From Peribacillus sp044761985 (GTDB lineage: Bacteria; Bacillota; Bacilli; Bacillales; DSM-1321), in NCBI RefSeq assembly GCF_044761985.1, contig NZ_JBIWDK010000003.1:186001-250000 (forward strand): a stretch of 64,000 nucleotides of DNA, given 5' to 3'. Position 1 is the first letter of the stretch; each line of letters begins with the position of its first letter. This document shows, piece after piece, positions 16,693 through 25,158 of the stretch. Under the pieces are notes generated by a model. That model saw nothing but the letters and a program-made list of their open reading frames with translations, did not search any database and had not been told where the DNA came from. A program made the translations under genes and the position numbers.

Positions 16693-16923
16693 TCATTTTT
16701 TACGGTAGAGGTATTGCCATTCGGTTCCGAGCTCCCGGTTAAGCAGTCGTTCCATTTGTTCGAGTTCGTTTCTGCCAACAGGCTCATCGGCAGGTGTCCA
16801 CTGAATGGTGTAAACAAAATAGTACTCTCTTATTTTTCTGAAGATGACGGGGGAGTTGGGGTATTGGTCAAAAATCGCTTTGATATTGTATCGTCTCATG
16901 TAGGACCATTTAACAAGCTGCAT
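16693..16923 (-). CDS. small protein of unknown function
   Basis: 76 residues, rich in aromatic and basic amino acids (MQLVKWSYMRRYNIKAIF.. ending WQYLYRKK), with no membrane segment or known motif. The frame extends to 16992, but AGGGTGG lies 6-8 bases before the ATG at 16923. It is 69 bases downstream of the AIM24-family gene on the same strand, so they may share a transcript. I recognise no family. Confidence 0.6.
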   Translation of the reverse strand: MQLVKWSYMRRYNIKAIFDQYPNSPVIFRKIREYYFVYTIQWTPADEPVGRNELEQMERLLNRELGTEWQYLYRKK

Positions 16924-16992
16924 GTCGATTCCACCCTTTTCTGCTAGATGATATCTGTGGCCGAAAAGCCTGCCGGCCACAGACTGCATCAA

Positions 16993-17784
16993 TTATTTAT
17001 CGTTGAATAAGCCGAACAAGCCTTTTGCTATGCTTCCTTCATCGGATGACCCACCGTTTTGTGGCATCGCAGCAAACACACGGCTGGCCAGGCGGCTGAA
17101 CGGAAGGGATTGAATCCAGACGGTTCCAGGACCCTTCAATGTCGCAAAGAAAAGACCTTCTCCGCCGAATAGCGCAGTTTTTACACCTTTGACGAATTCG
17201 ATGTTATAATCCACCCCGCTGGTCATGGCGACTAGACAGCCGGTATCCACACGGAGTACCTCACCTGGGGCCAATTCCTTTTGGTGGATCGTACCCCCTG
17301 CATGGACAAAAGTCATTCCGTCCCCTTCGAGTTTTTGCATGATGAACCCTTCACCACCGAAAAAGCCTGTCCCAATTTTCCTCTGAAATTCGATTCCAAC
17401 CGATACACCTTTCGCTGCCGCTAAAAAAGCATCTTTTTGACAAATGATTTTTCCGCCGAGCTCACTCAAGTCCATAGGGATGATCTTACCTGGATAAGGG
17501 GAGGCGAAAGAAACATGCCTTTTTTCATGACTTTCATTGGTAAAGGTGGTCATGAATAAGCTCTCGCCCGTAAGCAGCCTTTTACCGGCACCAAAAAGTT
17601 TTCCCATCATCCCTCCATCACTGCTAGATGACCCATCGCCAAAGATCGTTTCCATTTTGATTTGATCTTCCATCATCATTAAACTGCCTGCTTCGGCAAT
17701 CACCGTTTCTTTGGGATCCAATTCGACCTCGACAAACTGCATGTCATCCCCGTGTAATTTGTAATCTATTTCATGATTATTCAT
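16993..17784 (-). CDS. TIGR00266/AIM24 family protein
   Basis: 263 residues with the AIM24 beta-prism-like domain. A series of short Gly-rich strands (AEAGSLMMM, GESLFMTTF, GGTIHQKELAPGEVLRVDTGCLVAMT, FGGEGLFFATLKGPGTVWIQSLP) is characteristic. The family resembles the TRAP fold; its molecular function is unknown, although eukaryotic AIM24 organises mitochondrial membranes. A short Ser/Gly-rich linker near residue 245 precedes a terminal amphipathic segment. GGAGG before the ATG. Confidence 0.9.
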   Translation of the reverse strand: MNNHEIDYKLHGDDMQFVEVELDPKETVIAEAGSLMMMEDQIKMETIFGDGSSSSDGGMMGKLFGAGKRLLTGESLFMTTFTNESHEKRHVSFASPYPGKIIPMDLSELGGKIICQKDAFLAAAKGVSVGIEFQRKIGTGFFGGEGFIMQKLEGDGMTFVHAGGTIHQKELAPGEVLRVDTGCLVAMTSGVDYNIEFVKGVKTALFGGEGLFFATLKGPGTVWIQSLPFSRLASRVFAAMPQNGGSSDEGSIAKGLFGLFNDK

Positions 17785-17908
17785 TGTTTATCCTCCATTC
17801 TGATCTTATTTTCATTGTAAAAGAAATTCATCCAATCTTCCAATATTATTCAATGATTTGTTTTACGGAAAAAGAGGGGGCTGATTGTCCAATAAGAGGG
17901 TGGGGCAG

Positions 17909-18019
17909 ATGAAAGTAGAAAAATTGACAAAGAATGCACAAGTACCAATGTTTTTTAATGGTATGATTAAATGGAAAGTAAGTGAAAATATAGATATTGG
18001 ATATGGAACATCAACTTAA
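17909..18019 (+). CDS. possible 36-residue ORF upstream of the CBS gene
   Basis: A small ORF starting MKVEKLTKNAQVPM and ending YGTST, with GAGGGTGGGG just upstream. It stops 16 bases before the CBS-domain gene start, so coupling is possible. No family recognised. The overlap of its first codons with TTGACA raises the alternative that this stretch is only promoter DNA. Confidence 0.4.
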   Translation: MKVEKLTKNAQVPMFFNGMIKWKVSENIDIGYGTST

Positions 18020-18035
18020 TAAAAGGGGTGGTTGG

Positions 18036-18500
18036 ATGTTAGTCAAGGATTATATGATCAAAGAGGTATATGTGGCTCGCCCGAATTTTACATTAAAGGA
18101 AATCATGGGGCTCTTTATAGAAAATAAGGTTGGTGGGGTTCCTGTGGTCGATGATCAGGATAAGCTTCTAGGGATGGTATCGGATGGAGATATTTTACGT
18201 TACCTGGCACCCGCGGAAGAATCCGTCAAGGGATATTACACGTACATCACGATTTTGCCTGGCGAAAACCTGGACGAAAAGGTCGCCTCTAAAATGAATG
18301 ATAAAGTCTCGCAAATTATTAAGAATAAGAAAATCACGAAGTTATCCCCGGAAGATCCATTGTCTGATTTGATAAAGGTCATATCTAAACACCACTTCAA
18401 GAAAATCCCGGTGGTGGATGAACATAATAAGGTTGTCGGGATAATTAGCAGGGGAGATGCGCTACGGGCCCTTTATAAAGAGTTCGTCCAAAAGCTATAG
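18036..18500 (+). CDS. tandem CBS-domain protein
   Basis: 154 residues made entirely of two CBS motifs. The first is VKDYMIKEVYVARPNFTLKEIM..VGGVPVVDDQDKLLGMVSDGDILRYL; the second is KITKLSPEDPLSDLIKVISKHHFKKIPVVDEHNKVVGIISRGDALRAL. CBS pairs bind adenosyl ligands such as AMP, ATP, SAM or c-di-AMP and usually regulate partners. The central insertion after the first motif (VKGYYTYITILPGENLDEK) resembles stand-alone CBS proteins of bacilli. No catalytic domain is present. Start ATG at 18036 with GGGGTGG; the frame opens earlier at 17997 without a site. Confidence 0.85.
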   Translation: MLVKDYMIKEVYVARPNFTLKEIMGLFIENKVGGVPVVDDQDKLLGMVSDGDILRYLAPAEESVKGYYTYITILPGENLDEKVASKMNDKVSQIIKNKKITKLSPEDPLSDLIKVISKHHFKKIPVVDEHNKVVGIISRGDALRALYKEFVQKL

Positions 18501-18517
18501 TATTAAGTATGAAAATG

Positions 18518-18656
18518 AAATGGGGCTGTCCCAAAAGGGATAATTACACCGAAATTGAATAAATGGTAAAAGGCAGAAACGTTGATTTAACAACATTTCT
18601 GCCTCTTTATTTTTGTCAAATTCCCTGGAATAAAGACTTATTAGACAGCCCCATTT
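18518..18656. repeat. nested inverted-repeat element, MITE-like
   Basis: 13-base terminal inverted repeats AAATGGGGCTGTC (18518-18530) and GACAGCCCCATTT (18644-18656) bracket about 139 bases. Inside lies a second hairpin AGGCAGAAACGTTG/CAACATTTCTGCCT (18571-18604) followed by a T-rich run. No ORF is inside. GGGGCTGTCCCAAAA-type ends are reminiscent of Bacillus insertion-sequence termini (IS1182-like), which is from memory. I see no convincing target duplication. The inner hairpin may now serve as a bidirectional terminator between the CBS and PBP genes. Confidence 0.65.
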
Positions 18657-18678
18657 TTGTCGATTCACCCGATTTGGA

Positions 18679-20796
18679 TCACTCGGGATTTGAATCAACC
18701 GCCTTGTCTTTCTCTGTTTCTCCTTTTAATCTTTTTTCCTTTAATTTGAAATAAGCATCCATCGCCCTTTCACCAATCCGCTTGTTGATATCATCTGCGG
18801 CGGAACCTTGGTAAACCCATGGTGCTACGACGGAAAACGCCACTTCTGGTTTATTGTGTGGGGCGTAGCCTACAAGCGTTAGATTGATAGTTGGTTCGGG
18901 TTCGCTATATTCATTTCTTCGAGGCCCGTCATAAAAGGCCTGGGCCGTCCCTGTTTTCGCAGCCGGGCGGTATGACTTGCCGGCAAAAGCACTATATGCC
19001 GTTCCACCAGGTTCCTGTGCAACCTGTCTAAAGCCTTCTTGGACACGTTGAATCCAAATTTCTTCCCCGCCCAGATCGTTTAAAACTTTCGGACTCACCG
19101 ATTGAAATACAGATCCCAATTCCCCATGCTTATCGGAAGGGTTCCTGATTTCCTTAACAACATGAGGCTCAAGTCTTTGTCCACCATTAGCAATCGTCGA
19201 TACGTACTGTGCCAATTGCATCGGTGTATAGGTATCATACTGTCCAATGGATAAATCGAGTAGCAATCCATCTGTCGAAGTATCGACCCCTTTAAATCCC
19301 GCCGATTCATTGGGAAGGTCGATGCCCGTACGAACGCCTAAACCAAATTGGGCATAATGGTTTCTTAGTGTGGTAAAGGACCCACTCTTAAGACCTAACT
19401 TTTGATGTGGACTATAATGACCCCCGCCAATCTTGATTGCCGTTAGGAACATATAAACGTTCGATGATTTTTTTAATGCAGTTACATCTGATAGATACCC
19501 CAAGTTGCTATATGACTTTTTGGGTTTAGCCCCAGCCAGATAAAGTGGCTGGTCATACAAGGTTGTCCCGGGAGAGATGACCCCAGTTTGAAAACCTGTG
19601 TAAACCGTCGCCCCTTTTACAGAGGAACCCATCGTATAAGATGTGGTAATTGTTCCAAGGGCAAAATCGTTAATCTCGGTCGCACCGGTTTTAGCGTTGT
19701 GCCCGTATTGTTTCCCGGACATTGCCAGGACTTCGCCAGTATTAGGATCCATTAAAACGACGAAGGCACGATCTAACAAATATGTATTACCCTTTGCTTT
19801 CGTTCTTCTTAACTCCGTTTCAATGATTTCGTCTACTATTTGCTGCAGCTCCATATCGATGGTCAGGACCAGGTCCTTTCCACTTTCTCCGTCAGTCACG
19901 GGAATCGTGTCAACCACTTCGCCTTTACTTAAGATGTTTTCCACTTTCGCCTTTTTCCCACGGAGGACATCTTCATATTGTTTCTCAATATAACTTTTTC
20001 CGACTCGATCATTCCGGGTATAGTCACGGGCTAGATAATAGTCTAGATTTTCGCTAGGAAGCCCTTCTTCGGAAGAGGAGACTTTTCCGAGTACCGACCG
20101 CAACGTTTCATCATATTTATAGGTCCTATCCCAATCCGTCGTAACATCGACACCAGGAAGGTCGGATAAATGCTCACTGACCCTGGCGAATTCTTTTTTG
20201 GTCACGCCTTTATTCTTAACGATGGATGGGGTAAGTGCGTATCCACTATTAAACTCTCGAAAAATTGCGAGAACTTCCAATTCATCCTTGGTGAATTCTT
20301 TGATGTTTTCTTCGGTTATTCGCTCTAATTGAAGTTCATATAACTTTTTTTCTTTCCACTTATTTTCTTCGACTTTCTTCCGTTCCGCTTTTGTAATCAA
20401 AGCCTCCGCTTTTTTAGGATTTTTTAAGATCCAGAAATCCTTCCTATCCCGCTCCGTAATTTTTTTCGTATCCTTTTTTATCAAGGTAGCGAGGATTTCG
20501 GCCGTTTCTAGCATTTCTGCTGTCTTTGTATTTGGATATTTCGTATAGGTGATCGCATTAAGAGGATCATTATCGACGACTGGGTTCAAGTACCGGTCGT
20601 ACATTTTACCACGGGGAACGGGGCTGTTGACCACATCATTTTCGGTTCGATCCACCTCGCGTAAATAATTATCTCCATAAACAATTTGAACGATACCCAG
20701 CCTTATAACCAGGGCGGAAAATAATATGAATATGAAAAAGAACATAAAGTTCAGTCGGAAAGGAATTGGATTCTTTTTTTTCTTTTCTTTCTTCAT
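18679..20796 (-). CDS. class B penicillin-binding protein (PBP2/PbpA-PbpH type)
   Basis: 705-residue monofunctional transpeptidase. A basic start (KKEKKKKNPIPFR) leads into one membrane anchor (about 15-35), then the dimerisation/pedestal domain including VPRGKMYDRYLNPV, and a large charged insert around 90-190. The transpeptidase domain has TMGSSVKGATV (SxxK), KKSSNVYM (SxN) and AAKTGTAQ (KTG). Size and architecture match B. subtilis PbpA and PbpH, which act in rod-shape elongation and spore outgrowth with RodA/Mre proteins. Which of the two it represents is not clear. Monocistronic. Confidence 0.93.
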   Translation of the reverse strand: MKKEKKKKNPIPFRLNFMFFFIFILFSALVIRLGIVQIVYGDNYLREVDRTENDVVNSPVPRGKMYDRYLNPVVDNDPLNAITYTKYPNTKTAEMLETAEILATLIKKDTKKITERDRKDFWILKNPKKAEALITKAERKKVEENKWKEKKLYELQLERITEENIKEFTKDELEVLAIFREFNSGYALTPSIVKNKGVTKKEFARVSEHLSDLPGVDVTTDWDRTYKYDETLRSVLGKVSSSEEGLPSENLDYYLARDYTRNDRVGKSYIEKQYEDVLRGKKAKVENILSKGEVVDTIPVTDGESGKDLVLTIDMELQQIVDEIIETELRRTKAKGNTYLLDRAFVVLMDPNTGEVLAMSGKQYGHNAKTGATEINDFALGTITTSYTMGSSVKGATVYTGFQTGVISPGTTLYDQPLYLAGAKPKKSYSNLGYLSDVTALKKSSNVYMFLTAIKIGGGHYSPHQKLGLKSGSFTTLRNHYAQFGLGVRTGIDLPNESAGFKGVDTSTDGLLLDLSIGQYDTYTPMQLAQYVSTIANGGQRLEPHVVKEIRNPSDKHGELGSVFQSVSPKVLNDLGGEEIWIQRVQEGFRQVAQEPGGTAYSAFAGKSYRPAAKTGTAQAFYDGPRRNEYSEPEPTINLTLVGYAPHNKPEVAFSVVAPWVYQGSAADDINKRIGERAMDAYFKLKEKRLKGETEKDKAVDSNPE

Positions 20797-21076
20797 TTAG
20801 GTCATTCCCTTCTTAATCAAAAGTAAAAAATTCCTAAATCTAATGATATATAAAAACAGCCTATATATCTATGATTATTCCATAAAATTATTTAATTAGA
20901 AAAAATAGGTCGGAAGAATAAGAGAATAACCAGGAGAATTCGGGAGGACGAGAAGAAAGAAGCAGAGGATGAGGGGGAGTATGTACCCTTTTAGATGGGG
21001 GCTGGAACGCCGCCAAATTAACTGCGAATTTCCCTTCTTAAGGAATTATAAGGAATATACGGAATGCGAGCAATGC

Positions 21077-21442
21077 CTAATTGGCTTCTTTTCCCTTTGG
21101 TGTTAGTGAATAACTCATACGGTCGGATACGCTGATTACTTCATTGAAATATCCGCAAAGTTCAAGCCACTTTTCAGGATAAATCGTGATAAAACGTTCC
21201 ATTGTTTCGATTGAATGCAGGACAAGGCAATCAATTTGCTTTACTTGTTTATTCTGCAGGTTAAAGAGAAGTACATGAGGGATGGTGTAATACGGATAGA
21301 GCTGATATGGGTTCAGTATGACCGGAGAAATATTCTTTTCTTCTATATACTTGTCCGTCATGATTTTTTGGATTGCAAAACTCTCACTCGGATGTAAGTC
21401 TCCTATGGCGTGATTCGGATTCATCAGTACAATGCCTCTCAT
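21077..21442 (-). CDS. hypothetical protein, 121 residues
   Basis: Soluble protein beginning MRGIVLMNPNHAIGDLHPSE, with alternating beta strands and helices (SPVILNPYQLYPYY, QIDCLVLHSIETMERFI, YFNEVISVSDRM). The pattern of strand-helix units loosely recalls the N-terminal fold of serine recombinases, but the catalytic Ser and Arg residues are not evident, so I do not assign it. GAAGGGGAG precedes the ATG at 21442; the frame opens at 21481 without a site. Downstream of yppC by about 75 bases on the same strand. Confidence 0.65.
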   Translation of the reverse strand: MRGIVLMNPNHAIGDLHPSESFAIQKIMTDKYIEEKNISPVILNPYQLYPYYTIPHVLLFNLQNKQVKQIDCLVLHSIETMERFITIYPEKWLELCGYFNEVISVSDRMSYSLTPKGKEAN

Positions 21443-21517
21443 TTGGTTTCTCCCCTTCTTTTTGGTACTCATTGTTTCCAAATGATGGGGGTTGTATTCG
21501 TAATGAGAGGCATGGAT

Positions 21518-22633
21518 TCAAATGAAAGATTTCAGTTCATTGATGGTCTTTAAGTGTTGGACATTTTCTAACACCTTGCTTGTCAGGTCCACCTTTTGAA
21601 CAAACGGCAAGTCTTGTAAATCATAAATGAAGGCTTCTTTCGTAAACCAATCAGTCCGGGGCAAAGGGAAAACCGGACGATCACTCCAGGCGGTGGGGAG
21701 GGTTGGGCTGTATACCTTCGATTCCACGCTGGAAATGGATGTAGAGGTATACACATCATCCCAATAGTCTGCCCGGGAAGCGGTGTGAGGATGATTGGTT
21801 GCGAATTGCTCGACACCTTGTAGGATCATGGGGTGTTGAAAGAGAAGCTGGTATAGGGTCTTGCCGGTCTTGATTCGTTGAAGGGGATCAGCAAATCGCG
21901 AAACGGTCAGGCCGGTTAATGAATAGCGCTTTTTCTGGTATGCATAAGGAAAGAGCACCGTCGTAAAGCCTAAAAGTTCCTGTAGCCGGAAATCGAGCCT
22001 CCGGAGGATTTCACCATGACGGGAGCGTTTCAATACGCGTTCTTCCAGCATCCTTTGTTCATTGATAATGAGGGCGTTTGTTAAAAGTGGAGAATGGGGC
22101 TCATGGATAAAGGACTCCCATATGGGGGCCATGAAGTTGGAGATATGGAAGATCCGCAAATATTTCCTTAAGGGAATATTTTTTTGCTTGGCCTTTTCAT
22201 ATAAAAGGAGCTGTGGAAAGGCATCGGCAAAAATGGCCGAATTTGCCCGTTCTAGGAAAAGGAAGAATTTTTGCCGATCCTCGCTGTTGAGAAGATGGGT
22301 CATGGAAGAACTGGCCAAGTCCGTCATATGATAGCCACCGTTCCTAGAAACCATATGAGCTAAAAAAGACCAATGCACCTCGGGGTTTCGCTTGTAATAG
22401 GAAAGGTAAGCTTGAGTCCTGGTCACGTTATTCCGGTTCTGGGTCGCAGTCTCAGCCCGGATGTTTTTTATAAGGGAGGATTCTTCAGGAAAGAAAATGA
22501 TGGATTCTTCCGTAGGCTGCTTAAGCTCGAGTTCCAATCTGGATTTCAATGCATCGAAATTCCCGGCATCCAAGACGGGATGAATCTTTTGTGGAGCTCC
22601 ACCTAACAGCTTCTGCACATATTGCGAGAACAT
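21518..22633 (-). CDS. yppC: YppC-like DUF2515 protein
   Basis: 371 residues matching the Bacillus DUF2515 family (YppC). Landmarks are an early NRNNVTRTQAYLSYYKRNPEVHWSFLAHMVSRNGGYHMTDL segment, the FFLFLERANSAIFADAFPQLLLYE helix, and a C-terminal TDWFTKEAFIYDLQ region. In B. subtilis yppC sits near dnaD/nth/ponA genes and its function is unknown. No signal or membrane segment is seen. Context gives no functional clue here. Confidence 0.82.
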   Translation of the reverse strand: MFSQYVQKLLGGAPQKIHPVLDAGNFDALKSRLELELKQPTEESIIFFPEESSLIKNIRAETATQNRNNVTRTQAYLSYYKRNPEVHWSFLAHMVSRNGGYHMTDLASSSMTHLLNSEDRQKFFLFLERANSAIFADAFPQLLLYEKAKQKNIPLRKYLRIFHISNFMAPIWESFIHEPHSPLLTNALIINEQRMLEERVLKRSRHGEILRRLDFRLQELLGFTTVLFPYAYQKKRYSLTGLTVSRFADPLQRIKTGKTLYQLLFQHPMILQGVEQFATNHPHTASRADYWDDVYTSTSISSVESKVYSPTLPTAWSDRPVFPLPRTDWFTKEAFIYDLQDLPFVQKVDLTSKVLENVQHLKTINELKSFI

Positions 22634-22716
22634 ACAATCACCACGAATGTTTTTCGGTTAGTATATGCAGAGCAGTCAAGAAAGGGGCGTTGCTCCTGTA
22701 GAGCCATCGTACTAGA

Positions 22717-22887
22717 TCAACGGTTCTTTTTCTTCTTATTCAAATACATGATGATATAGTAGACGACCCAGAAAAGCCCAACTGGAATGAAAGCTAACGG
22801 ACTGTATTTTTCGGGAACGACAAATGCAATGAAAATGGATAGTAATAAAAATGGAACAGCCAGTAGTATATAGCTTCTCCAATTCAT
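22717..22887 (-). CDS. small two-helix membrane protein, 56 residues
   Basis: MNWRSYILLAVPFLLLSIFIAF..LAFIPVGLFWVVYYIIMYLNKKKKNR: two membrane helices, with a basic cytoplasmic tail of Lys and Arg. GGAGG lies eight bases before the ATG at 22887; the frame opens at 22980 without a site. Function unknown. Divergent from the bmrBCD promoter. Confidence 0.7.
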   Translation of the reverse strand: MNWRSYILLAVPFLLLSIFIAFVVPEKYSPLAFIPVGLFWVVYYIIMYLNKKKKNR

Positions 22888-22963
22888 AGAATGAACCTCC
22901 TTTAGGGTTACGTTATCCCTATAGGATAAATGATTATTCAACAATAATCTAGAAAAGTCACAA

Positions 22964-22992
22964 TTGACAAAAATATACACCCGTAGTAATCT
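22964..22992 (+). promoter_or_regulatory. promoter of the bmrBCD leader
   Basis: TTGACA, a 17-base spacer and TAATCT. Predicted transcription start near 22999 gives a 45-base untranslated lead to the leader peptide. Confidence 0.7.
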
Positions 22993-23043
22993 TTAAAAAC
23001 AAGTTAATTATTTCCAATGTATCTTTAAAAGGAGGAGGACGTC

Positions 23044-23124
23044 ATGACGAAATTCGATAAGCAAAAAGAAGCAATGATCGTATATTTTCATACGTCAGCC
23101 TGGCCCGAAACATTGTCTATATAA
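23044..23124 (+). CDS. bmrB: BmrB-like leader peptide
   Basis: A 26-codon ORF (MTKFDKQKEAMIVYFHTSAW..) with an excellent ribosome binding site (AAAGGAGGAGGACGTC) upstream of a bmrCD-type exporter pair. It is followed 36 bases later by a terminator hairpin. In B. subtilis bmrB encodes a leader peptide whose translation senses ribosome-targeting antibiotics and lets polymerase read into bmrCD. Its codons for Ser-Ala-Trp contain CAGCCTG (23096-23102), which can pair with CAGGTTG in the 5' arm of the terminator (23162-23168), a plausible antiterminator. That pairing is inference. Confidence 0.75.
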   Translation: MTKFDKQKEAMIVYFHTSAWPETLSI

Positions 23125-23160
23125 GTAATAGACTTATATGTTTCTTTAGATAGCATGTGC

Positions 23161-23191
23161 GCAGGTTGTGGATATTCGCGGCCTGCTTTTT
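23161..23191 (+). terminator. attenuator terminator of bmrCD
   Basis: GCAGGTTGTG pairs with CGCGGCCTGC over ten base pairs (including G-U pairs) with a six-base loop, then five T. Located between leader peptide and bmrC, so it should block bmrCD unless the leader ribosome stalls. Confidence 0.75.
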
Positions 23192-23192
23192 G

Positions 23193-23244
23193 ATGCGTTT
23201 TCTTACGCATATTGAAAGCTTCTGCTAAATGATGCGGGAGCTTT
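23193..23244 (+). promoter_or_regulatory. two further hairpins in the bmrCD leader
   Basis: ATGCGT-TTTCTT-ACGCAT (23193-23210) is followed by AAAGCTTCTGC/GCGGGAGCTTT (23215-23244) with TTTTCC after it. The second could be a back-up terminator. The remaining stretch to 23406 holds no ORF with a convincing ribosome binding site until AGGAGGAGG for bmrC. Confidence 0.5.
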
Positions 23245-23406
23245 TCCTGTTTAGAGAGCATTGTGGGCAGGCCAGTATCCTTTCCGTATACACGTGTAAG
23301 AGGAGGAAGGTCAAGGGGGGCAAAGCTTTGGGATATCTGCTTCGAGCGGGAGAGCCAAATAGTGGCCAATCAACCTTGGTGGTGACTACATAAGGAGGAG
23401 GAATTC

Positions 23407-25158
23407 ATGTTTGCGATATTCAAGAAGCTGAGCTGGTTCTTTAAAGAGCAGTGGCGGCGGTATACCTTGGCTATTATCTTTTTATGTTTGGTAAATGTAA
23501 TGGAAGTCATCCCCCCACGGCTCATTGGGAATGCCATCGATGATATGAACAATGGCAATATGACCCAAGATGCCTTGGTGCGGTATGTTACTTATTTGCT
23601 TGTTCTTATGTGTGTCAGCTATTTATTTGGATACTTATGGAGTTACCTTTTATTTGGTGGCGGGAATTTGGTCGAAAGGAAGATCAGGTCAGGATTCATG
23701 GGGCATTTATTGAAGATGACACCGACCTTTTACGAGAAAAACCGTACTGGTGATCTGATGGCAAGGGCGACCAATGATTTAAAAGCCATCTCGCAAACGG
23801 CTGGTTTCGGAATATTGACACTGGTCGACTCGGTCGTCTTCACATTCATGGTCGTCATCATGATGGGCGTGACCGTCAGTTGGCAGCTAACGATCGCGGC
23901 TATACTGCCCCTACCCATCATGGCCCTCATGATGCAGATTTATGTGAAGAAAATTTATAAGCGATTTACGGATGCACAATCAGCATTCGGTGAGCTGAAT
24001 GACAAAGTGTTGGAGTCCATTTCCGGCGTGCGTGTCATACGTGCATACGTCCAGGAAAGGGAAGATGAAAAGAGATTCGATGAGATGACGGAGAATGTTT
24101 ATCGCAAAAACCTGGCAGTGGCAAAGATCGATGCCCTTTTCGATCCGACGATCACCATCATCATCGGCATTAGTTACTTAATCGGCCTTGGATACGGAGC
24201 GTACCTTGTTTTTCAACAAGCCATCACGCTTGGAGGCCTTGTATCATTCAATGTATACCTAGGCATGTTGATTTGGCCAATGATTGCCGTAGGCGAATTG
24301 ATCAATGTCATGCAAAGGGGGAATGCATCTTTAGACCGTGTTCAAGAAACCCTTTCCTATGAAGCCGATGTGAAAAATCCATTGAAGCCCGGGCAATCTT
24401 TGAACGGGGATGATATCGCGTTTCACCAAGTGAGTTTTACCTACCCTTCTTCAAAAGTGGTGAATCTGTCTGATATATCGGTTCAACTGGAACAAGGTCG
24501 CACTTTAGGGATTGTCGGTAAAACAGGAAGCGGGAAAACGACGTTCGTGAAGCAATTGCTGAGGGAATACCCACTGGGAAGCGGGGAAGTCGTATTTGCG
24601 GGAGTGCCGATTGAACAGCTTGAACTCGGGGGTGTCCGCGGCAAAATCGGGTATGTTCCACAGGATCACTTTTTATTTTCAAGGTCCGTGAAAGATAATA
24701 TCCTCTTCGGAAAACTGGACGCCTCGGAAGAAGAGCTTGCAGAAGCAATCCGACTTGCAGATTTCGAGAAGGATGTAACGATGCTACCTAACCGGCTTGA
24801 AACGCTCGTCGGTGAAAAGGGGGTCGCTCTATCAGGAGGACAGAAACAGCGGATATCGATAGCAAGAGCCTTGATTAAAAATCCGGAAATCCTGATCCTG
24901 GATGATTCCCTTTCAGCCGTGGATGCTAAAACGGAAACGACGATCATCAAAAATATCCAAAATGAACGGGCGGGGAAAACGACAATCATCACGACCCACC
25001 GCTTATCGGCCGTTCAACATGCGGACCATATCATCGTCCTCGACAATGGGACGATTATCGAAGAGGGTACACATGCAAGTTTACTCAAGCAAGAAGGCTG
25101 GTATAAGGAGCAATATGAGCGGCAACAAGTTAATGAAGGAACGGAGGTCGGGGCATGA
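23407..25158 (+). CDS. bmrC: multidrug ABC exporter subunit BmrC (degenerate site half)
   Basis: 583-residue half-transporter: six-helix exporter membrane domain (about 1-310) then an ATPase domain with GKTGSGKTT (Walker A), LSGGQKQRISIARAL (signature) and ILILDDSLSAVDAKTE. The residue after Walker B is Asp instead of Glu, the non-canonical site known for BmrC (YheI). It pairs with BmrD to form a heterodimeric drug exporter in the membrane. The stop overlaps the bmrD start by four bases, indicating coupled translation. Regulated by the leader-peptide attenuator upstream. No frameshifts. Confidence 0.92.
   Translation: MFAIFKKLSWFFKEQWRRYTLAIIFLCLVNVMEVIPPRLIGNAIDDMNNGNMTQDALVRYVTYLLVLMCVSYLFGYLWSYLLFGGGNLVERKIRSGFMGHLLKMTPTFYEKNRTGDLMARATNDLKAISQTAGFGILTLVDSVVFTFMVVIMMGVTVSWQLTIAAILPLPIMALMMQIYVKKIYKRFTDAQSAFGELNDKVLESISGVRVIRAYVQEREDEKRFDEMTENVYRKNLAVAKIDALFDPTITIIIGISYLIGLGYGAYLVFQQAITLGGLVSFNVYLGMLIWPMIAVGELINVMQRGNASLDRVQETLSYEADVKNPLKPGQSLNGDDIAFHQVSFTYPSSKVVNLSDISVQLEQGRTLGIVGKTGSGKTTFVKQLLREYPLGSGEVVFAGVPIEQLELGGVRGKIGYVPQDHFLFSRSVKDNILFGKLDASEEELAEAIRLADFEKDVTMLPNRLETLVGEKGVALSGGQKQRISIARALIKNPEILILDDSLSAVDAKTETTIIKNIQNERAGKTTIITTHRLSAVQHADHIIVLDNGTIIEEGTHASLLKQEGWYKEQYERQQVNEGTEVGA

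Noticed and set aside
20981..21106. 41-codon ORF starting MYPFRWGLERRQ after GAGGGGGAGT
   Set aside because: The ribosome binding site is too close to the ATG and the 3' end runs antisense into the 21077 gene.
23088..23369. Minus-strand frame of 93 codons across the bmr leader
   Set aside because: It is antisense to the attenuator; the RNA structure explains the composition.
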